Under the pieces are notes generated by a model, which did not search any database, was not told the origin of the DNA, and saw only the letters and a program-made list of their open reading frames with translations. A DNA stretch of 34,840 nt, from the NCBI RefSeq assembly GCF_000960475.2, contig NZ_JZDQ02000053.1, positions 1 through 34,840 of the forward strand, given 5' to 3'. A program made the translations under genes and the position numbers. Each line of letters begins with the position of its first letter. Within the stretch, counting starts at the first letter, position 1. This DNA is from Nocardioides luteus. Its GTDB lineage: Bacteria > Actinomycetota > Actinomycetes > Propionibacteriales > Nocardioidaceae. Positions 31,201 to 34,840 of the stretch are shown here, piece after piece.

Positions 31201-31568
31201 GCGGCCGGATCGTCGTCGTCGACCTGAAGACCGGGAAATATCCGCCCACCGCGCAGGAGGTCAAGGAGCACGGCCAGCTCGGCCTCTATCAGCTTGCGGT
31301 CGAGCACGGCGCGGCCTCGTCGCTGGCGCCGGGCGCGACCTCCGGTGGAGCGGAGCTGATCCAGCTGCGCCACCCGGCGGGCTCGGGGAGCGAGCTGCCG
31401 AAGGTGCAGGTGCAGGCGCCCGAACCGCCCGAGATCATCACCCAGCTGGAGAAGGCGGTGGCGACGGTGCGCGCCGAGGAGTTCGTGGCCAGGCCCGGCA
31501 AGCAGTGCGACCGGTGCCAGTTCGTCGCTCTCTGCCCGGCACAGACCTCGGGATCGGTGCTGTCATGA
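28245..31568 (+). CDS. adnA: AdnA: UvrD-type helicase with C-terminal RecB/Cas4-type Fe-S nuclease
   Basis: A 1,107-residue subunit of the AdnAB helicase-nuclease that resects double-strand breaks in actinobacteria. SF1A motor: Walker A GPGTGKTT (39-46), TFSRKAAEQL, DEYQDTDPSQ, GDPDQSIYGFRGA, LTAHRSKGLEW and VAATRARSR. C-terminal nuclease: VVVDLKTGKYPP with the D-x-K pair, and four cysteines for an Fe-S cluster, C862, C1088, C1091 and C1097. Around residues 501-542 the sequence is coded by a REP-like palindrome and is low in homology value. I use GTG 28245 over TTG 28233; a weak TTGGCT hexamer 6 bases upstream hints at a leaderless mRNA. Coupled by ATGA to adnB. Confidence 0.92.
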   Translation: MSVAYRLAPPPSAAAVPVLDEHQRSVVEHPGGPLLVLAGPGTGKTTTLVEAVVDRIENRGVRPDQLLALTFSRKAAEQLRDRVTARLGRTLSGAVSSTFHSFAYGLVRRYAPAELYAAPLTLLSAPEADVVLQELLADSPESVRWPERFRMAVGTRGFAREVQTVIARARERGLDPDQLVALGRDEGIEEFVAAGWFLEQYLDVLGAQSAIDYPDLIMRGVIEAERHAAELRAEFACVFVDEYQDTDPSQVALLQALAGDGRDLIVVGDPDQSIYGFRGADVNGILDFPSQFLTRERRHSPVVALGTTRRFGSRLLRASRSIAAGISVRGSIPSSAYDTFRNPHPLASDPGRAEVLTFDTDRAETEHIADLLRRAHLEDGIDWSDMAVLVRSGRTSIPQLRRSLTAAGVPVEVASDETPLVREPAAAVLLDALGIVVDADVESDLDERYVRPDRCEELLTGPLGGLDATDVRALTRTLRARFPDVAAHDLVRRAVLDPSFAAGRAASASERVETNTVESSADGDRVGLDTDSFVPHESGSTSGGEERVLGRVRRLAALLAEARTALKDGAGAEQVLWTLWDGAEWGQRLRAQVESGGPAARLAHRDLDAVVALFDTAAKIEGRQEFTSVETFLATLRAQEIPADTLADKGVRGSAVRLLTAHRSKGLEWGLVVVAHVQEGAWPDLRRRDSLLGPDRIAPALPDGRHGGLLPPLTRSAMLAEERRLFYVAATRARSRLVVTAVKSPDDDGDQPSRFINELGLREDQIRHRVGRPARPLSLAGLVAELRRTAADPAQPLALREAAARRLQKLAATEVRGKRIALAADPSTWWGLRAPTYASAAVRPEDRPITLSASALEAILTCPAQWFLAREAGGAVTDSSSQGFGKVVHAIAEQLARGDLDAATVEDLMPFVDEVWGRLEFRTPWSAAREREAVREVLARFLTWHRRPGARTVIGFEEQLTAKVTLPSGETVRLNGYADRLELDESGRIVVVDLKTGKYPPTAQEVKEHGQLGLYQLAVEHGAASSLAPGATSGGAELIQLRHPAGSGSELPKVQVQAPEPPEIITQLEKAVATVRAEEFVARPGKQCDRCQFVALCPAQTSGSVLS
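29747..29871. repeat. REP/MITE-like nested palindrome inside adnA
   Basis: A 125-bp element. Outer arms of 13 bp (29747-29759 with 29859-29871) and inner arms of 21 bp (29775-29795 with 29814-29834) are perfect inverted repeats; a third 7-bp hairpin, GGATTCG/CGAATCC (29834-29840 with 29852-29858), abuts it. It would fold as a three-branched cruciform. GGTCGAGC...GTGTCGAGACC resembles repeats I recall from Nocardioides and related genomes, usually between genes. Here it is read through in frame as GRAASASERVETNTVESSADG and onward. Confidence 0.85.
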
Positions 31569-34500
31569 TGCCGGCGATGAAGGTCGAGACCCCCGAGGAG
31601 CTCGCCAAGCTGATGGGCCACGACTGGCTCTACAGCGAGGAGCAGTTCCGCGCGATCACGGCGCCGCTGGAGCCGGCCGTGGTGATCGCCGGTGCCGGAT
31701 CGGGCAAGACCGCGGTCATGGCCGCCCGCGTCGTGTGGCTGGTCGCCACCGGCCGGGTGCTTCCCGGGGAGGTGCTCGGTCTGACCTTCACCACGAAGGC
31801 GACCGCCGAGCTGGCCACCCGGATCCGGGAGTCGCTGCAGAAGGCGGGCCTGTGGCCCGAGCGGCGCGAAGGTCCGCCGCGGCCCGGGGACGACGCGGAG
31901 GAGGAGCCGACCGAGCCGACGGTCGCGACCTACCACTCCTACGCCTCGGGCCTGCTCTCCGAGCACGGCCTGCGGATCGGTCACGAGCCCGACACCCGGC
32001 TGATCGCCGATGCGACCCGCTACCAGCTCGCCGCGCGGGCGGTGGCCCGGCACCCGCACCCGGTGGAGAAGCTGACCGACTACCCGAAGCTCGCTGTCCA
32101 GCAGCTGCTCGCGCTCGACTCGGAGCTCTCCGAGCATCTCGTCGACCCCGCCACCCTGCGTGCCTACGACCGCAACGAGCGGTCGCTGTTCGCGCTCGAG
32201 GTGGCCGACCTCAACGCCCAGCTCGCCGACGGCAAGCGGGTCAAGACGAAGCTGACCAAGGTCGAGAAGGCGATCGACGCGATCGACAAGCGCTACGAGC
32301 TGCTCGACCTGGTCGACGGCTACCGGCGCCTCAAGGACCGGCTCGGGCTGATGGACTTCTCCGACCAGATCGCCCTGGCCGCCCGGCTGGCCGTGGAGAC
32401 CCCCGAGGTCGGGGAGATCGAGCGAGGCAAGTTCAAGGTGGTGCTGCTCGACGAATACCAGGACACCTCGGTCGCCCAGGCGCAGATGCTCGCCCGCCTC
32501 TTCGGCGACGGACATCCGGTGACCGCCGTCGGTGACCCCAACCAGGCGATCTACGGCTGGCGCGGCGCCTCGGTGAGCAACATCCTCGAGTTCGGCCGCG
32601 ACTTCCCGACCAAGGACGGGCGTCGCCCGTCCTACTCCCTGACCGTCAACCGCCGCTCCGACGCCCGCATCCTCGACACCGCCAACCACCTCGCCGCCCA
32701 GCTCTACGAGGGCCGCGAGAAGGAGCGCCTGGTCGCCGCCGAGGGGGCGCGCGACGGTGAGGTGCGGGTGCATGTCCACGAGACGTACGACGACGAGCTG
32801 CTCTGGCTCGCGGACAAGGTGATCGAGGCCCACGAGGCGGTCGGGGAGTGGAAGGAGATCGGTGTCCTGACCAGGGACAACTCGCAGGCCGCGGCGGTCT
32901 TCGACGCGCTCACCGCTCGCGAGATCCCGGTCGAGATCGTCGGCCTGAAGGGGCTGCTCCGGCTGCCCGAGGTGGCCGAGGTGGTCGCCACCATGGAGCT
33001 GCTCCACGACGTCACCGCCAACGCCGCGCTGCTCACCCTGCTCGCCGGGCCACGCTGGGCGATCGGGCCCCGCGACCTGGCCATCCTCGGCCGCAGGTCA
33101 CGGGACCTGGCCGGGGTCGTCGGTGGTGCGGAGGAGTTCGCCGACATCGAGCGGCAGCTGGAGGCTGCCGTCGAGGGCACCGACCCCACCGAGATCCCCT
33201 CGCTCAACGACGCTCTGGAGGATCCCGGCGACGCCGCCGACTACGACTACTCCCCGGAGGCCCGGGAGCGCTTCAAGCTCCTCGCCGACGAACTCCGCGG
33301 GCTCCGCAGGGCGGTCAACGAGCCGCTCCTCGACCTGGTGCGGCGGATCATCGACGTCACCGGCATCGACGTCGAGCTGGCCGCCTCGGTCTCACCGGCC
33401 GCATCGGCCCGCCGCGACAACCTCGACCTCTTCGTCCAGGCCGTCGCCGACTTCGAGGGGCTCGACGGGCAGGTCACCCTGGCCGCGCTGCTGGCCTACC
33501 TGGAGGCGGAGGACGAATACGGTCAGGGCCTCGACGTCGCCACCCCCTCGGAGGCCGACTCGGTCAAGCTGCTCACCGTCCACCGTGCCAAGGGCCTGGA
33601 GTGGGACGTCGTCTTCCTGGTCGGGGTGACCCACAAGAAGTTCCCCACCGGTCAGACGCGCTCCTCATGGCTGACCGTACCCTCGGTCATGCCCGCCGCG
33701 CTCCGCGGCGACCGCGACGACCTGCCGCAGCTCCACGGCCACGACGCCGACTCGATCGACGAGCTCCTCGCCGAGCGCAAGGAGCACGAGCGGGTCGAGG
33801 AGCTCCGGCTGGCCTACGTCGCCTGGACCCGCGCCCGCCACATCCAGTTCGTCTCCTGCTGGCGCTGGTCACCTTCGCTGAAGGAGGGGCGCGGACCGTC
33901 GGTCTACGTGGAGAAGACCCGCGAGGCGCTGCTCCAGTGGGGCGCCAAGCCCGACCGCTGGGCCGACGTCGTGGTCAAGGGCGAGGAGGAGAGCCCGTAC
34001 GCCGCCCAGGAGGTCGACCTGCCCTGGCCGATCAACCACCACACCCCTGAGGTGGAGCGCCGCCTGGAGGCGGCCAGGCTGGTCCGGGAGATCGATCCAG
34101 GCCCCGACGACCTCGACGACCTCACCCTGCTCGAGACGGTGAACCAGTGGGACGAGGAGATCGAACGGCTGCTCACCGAGGCGGCGCGTGAGCGCGCCCC
34201 CGAGGTGGTCGTACCGCTGCCCTCCTCCCTGTCGGCCACCGCCATGTCGAAGCTCCGCGACGACCCGCTCGGCTTCGCCGCCGACCTGGTCCGCCCGATG
34301 CCCCGCAAGCCGTCCTCCCAGGCCCGCTTCGGCACCCGGTTCCACGCCTGGGTCGAGGCCCGCTTCGGCCAGCAGGACCTCTTCGACCCCGACGACCTGC
34401 CCGGCCGCGCCGATCACGGCATCGAGGACGAGTCCGGTCTCGAAGAGGTCATCGCCGCCTTCGAGCAGGGCCCCTTCGCCGACCGCCCACCCTTCCGGGT

Positions 34501-34792
34501 CGAGGCCGCCTTCGCGATCGTCCTGGCAGGTCAGGTCGTACGCGGCCGGATCGACGCGGTCTACCAGGAGCCCGACGGCAGCTTCCTGATCATCGACTGG
34601 AAGACCAACCAGGCCCAGAACGCCGACCCGCTCCAGCTCGCGCTCTATCGGCTCGGGTGGGCTGAGCTGATGGGGGTGCCGTTGTCCCGGGTACGGGCGG
34701 CGTTCTACTACGTGCGGTCGGGGAGGTTGGTCGAGCCTTCTTCGCTTCCTGGGCGGGAGGAGTTGGAGGGTCTCTTGGGCGGGGGTCGCTAG
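31565..34792 (+). CDS. adnB: AdnB: UvrD-type helicase with C-terminal nuclease
   Basis: A 1,075-residue partner of AdnA, corresponding to M. tuberculosis Rv3201c. It has an SF1A motor with GAGSGKTA (43-50), LTFTTKATAEL, LLDEYQDTSVAQ, GDPNQAIYGWRGA, LTVHRAKGLEWDVVFLVG and VAWTRARH. The C-terminal RecB-family nuclease has FGTRFHAWVEARFG, EAAFAIVLAGQVVRGRIDAV and IIDWKTNQ (D-x-K), then the QLALYRLGWA helix. No Fe-S cysteine cluster is visible, unlike AdnA. The ATG at 31565 overlaps the adnA stop (ATGA), so expression is coupled in equal amounts. The remaining 48 bases to the window end show nothing I can name. Confidence 0.95.
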   Translation: MMPAMKVETPEELAKLMGHDWLYSEEQFRAITAPLEPAVVIAGAGSGKTAVMAARVVWLVATGRVLPGEVLGLTFTTKATAELATRIRESLQKAGLWPERREGPPRPGDDAEEEPTEPTVATYHSYASGLLSEHGLRIGHEPDTRLIADATRYQLAARAVARHPHPVEKLTDYPKLAVQQLLALDSELSEHLVDPATLRAYDRNERSLFALEVADLNAQLADGKRVKTKLTKVEKAIDAIDKRYELLDLVDGYRRLKDRLGLMDFSDQIALAARLAVETPEVGEIERGKFKVVLLDEYQDTSVAQAQMLARLFGDGHPVTAVGDPNQAIYGWRGASVSNILEFGRDFPTKDGRRPSYSLTVNRRSDARILDTANHLAAQLYEGREKERLVAAEGARDGEVRVHVHETYDDELLWLADKVIEAHEAVGEWKEIGVLTRDNSQAAAVFDALTAREIPVEIVGLKGLLRLPEVAEVVATMELLHDVTANAALLTLLAGPRWAIGPRDLAILGRRSRDLAGVVGGAEEFADIERQLEAAVEGTDPTEIPSLNDALEDPGDAADYDYSPEARERFKLLADELRGLRRAVNEPLLDLVRRIIDVTGIDVELAASVSPAASARRDNLDLFVQAVADFEGLDGQVTLAALLAYLEAEDEYGQGLDVATPSEADSVKLLTVHRAKGLEWDVVFLVGVTHKKFPTGQTRSSWLTVPSVMPAALRGDRDDLPQLHGHDADSIDELLAERKEHERVEELRLAYVAWTRARHIQFVSCWRWSPSLKEGRGPSVYVEKTREALLQWGAKPDRWADVVVKGEEESPYAAQEVDLPWPINHHTPEVERRLEAARLVREIDPGPDDLDDLTLLETVNQWDEEIERLLTEAARERAPEVVVPLPSSLSATAMSKLRDDPLGFAADLVRPMPRKPSSQARFGTRFHAWVEARFGQQDLFDPDDLPGRADHGIEDESGLEEVIAAFEQGPFADRPPFRVEAAFAIVLAGQVVRGRIDAVYQEPDGSFLIIDWKTNQAQNADPLQLALYRLGWAELMGVPLSRVRAAFYYVRSGRLVEPSSLPGREELEGLLGGGR

Positions 34793-34840
34793 CGCCTTCA
34801 TTTGGCAGCGGCTTTCGGCGCGCTTTGGTCGGTGTGTTTT

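Noticed and set aside
28119..31373. A 1,084-codon open frame antisense to adnA
   Set aside because: Composition is Arg/Gly/Asp/His-rich without domains, as expected from the third-position G+C bias of the real gene on the other strand.
1..34840. CRISPR arrays, tRNA/rRNA genes, insertion sequences, prophage genes
   Set aside because: Looked for on both strands; no phased repeats, cloverleaf, transposase or integrase was seen.

Overview
The window reads as chromosomal DNA of a high-G+C actinobacterium. Codon third positions are almost all G or C, GTG and TTG starts are frequent, and several gene groups (rhlE to ferritin-like protein, DUF3107, TetR, moeZ, alkyltransferase-like protein, adnA-adnB) keep the order I know from Mycobacterium tuberculosis (about Rv3201c to Rv3211). 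The mix of families and a REP-like palindrome in adnA suggest Nocardioides or a close relative; that placement is inference. I see no tRNA, rRNA, CRISPR array, insertion sequence or prophage, and no gene-free stretch over 300 bases.

Layout. 1-4,058 is a leftward block: an Rv3235-type protein, tatB, mrp, a DUF1003 membrane protein and a soluble MgtE-like PRC/CBS protein. 4,249-8,862 holds an exported EEP-type hydrolase fused to a degenerate phospholipase-D-like half, an acyl-CoA dehydrogenase that I read as methylsuccinyl-CoA dehydrogenase, a divergent MerR/old-yellow-enzyme pair and a DUF5302 small protein. 8,919-11,029 is a sulfotransferase-like plus glycosyltransferase pair. 11,072-15,752 holds a mesaconyl-CoA hydratase, an SDR, a histidine phosphatase, DUF6758, a PHP phosphoesterase and MarC. 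15,832-17,436 has an SDR and an L,D-transpeptidase diverging from each other. 17,454-23,693 is the rhlE-moeZ conserved block. 23,855-25,692 is an export cluster (small anchored protein, sortase-like protein, trypsin-like protease). 25,714-28,215 has small metabolic and repair genes, and 28,245-34,792 is adnA-adnB, the double-strand-break resection helicase-nuclease.

Most interesting signals. (1) The acyl-CoA dehydrogenase, the mesaconyl-CoA hydratase and the tetR gene each carry a TAC-N6-GTA palindrome over their promoter. This suggests a small regulon for the ethylmalonyl-CoA pathway and/or acyl-CoA metabolism. (2) A 125-bp nested palindrome sits in frame inside adnA. (3) A sortase-like protein with no arginine after its cysteine overlaps a gene for a small anchored protein with no LPXTG motif. 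(4) Several genes have a TANNNT hexamer 6-8 bases before the start codon and no Shine-Dalgarno sequence, which is the geometry of leaderless mRNAs. (5) A long rhlE leader has perfect 9-bp arms that would pair next to the start codon.
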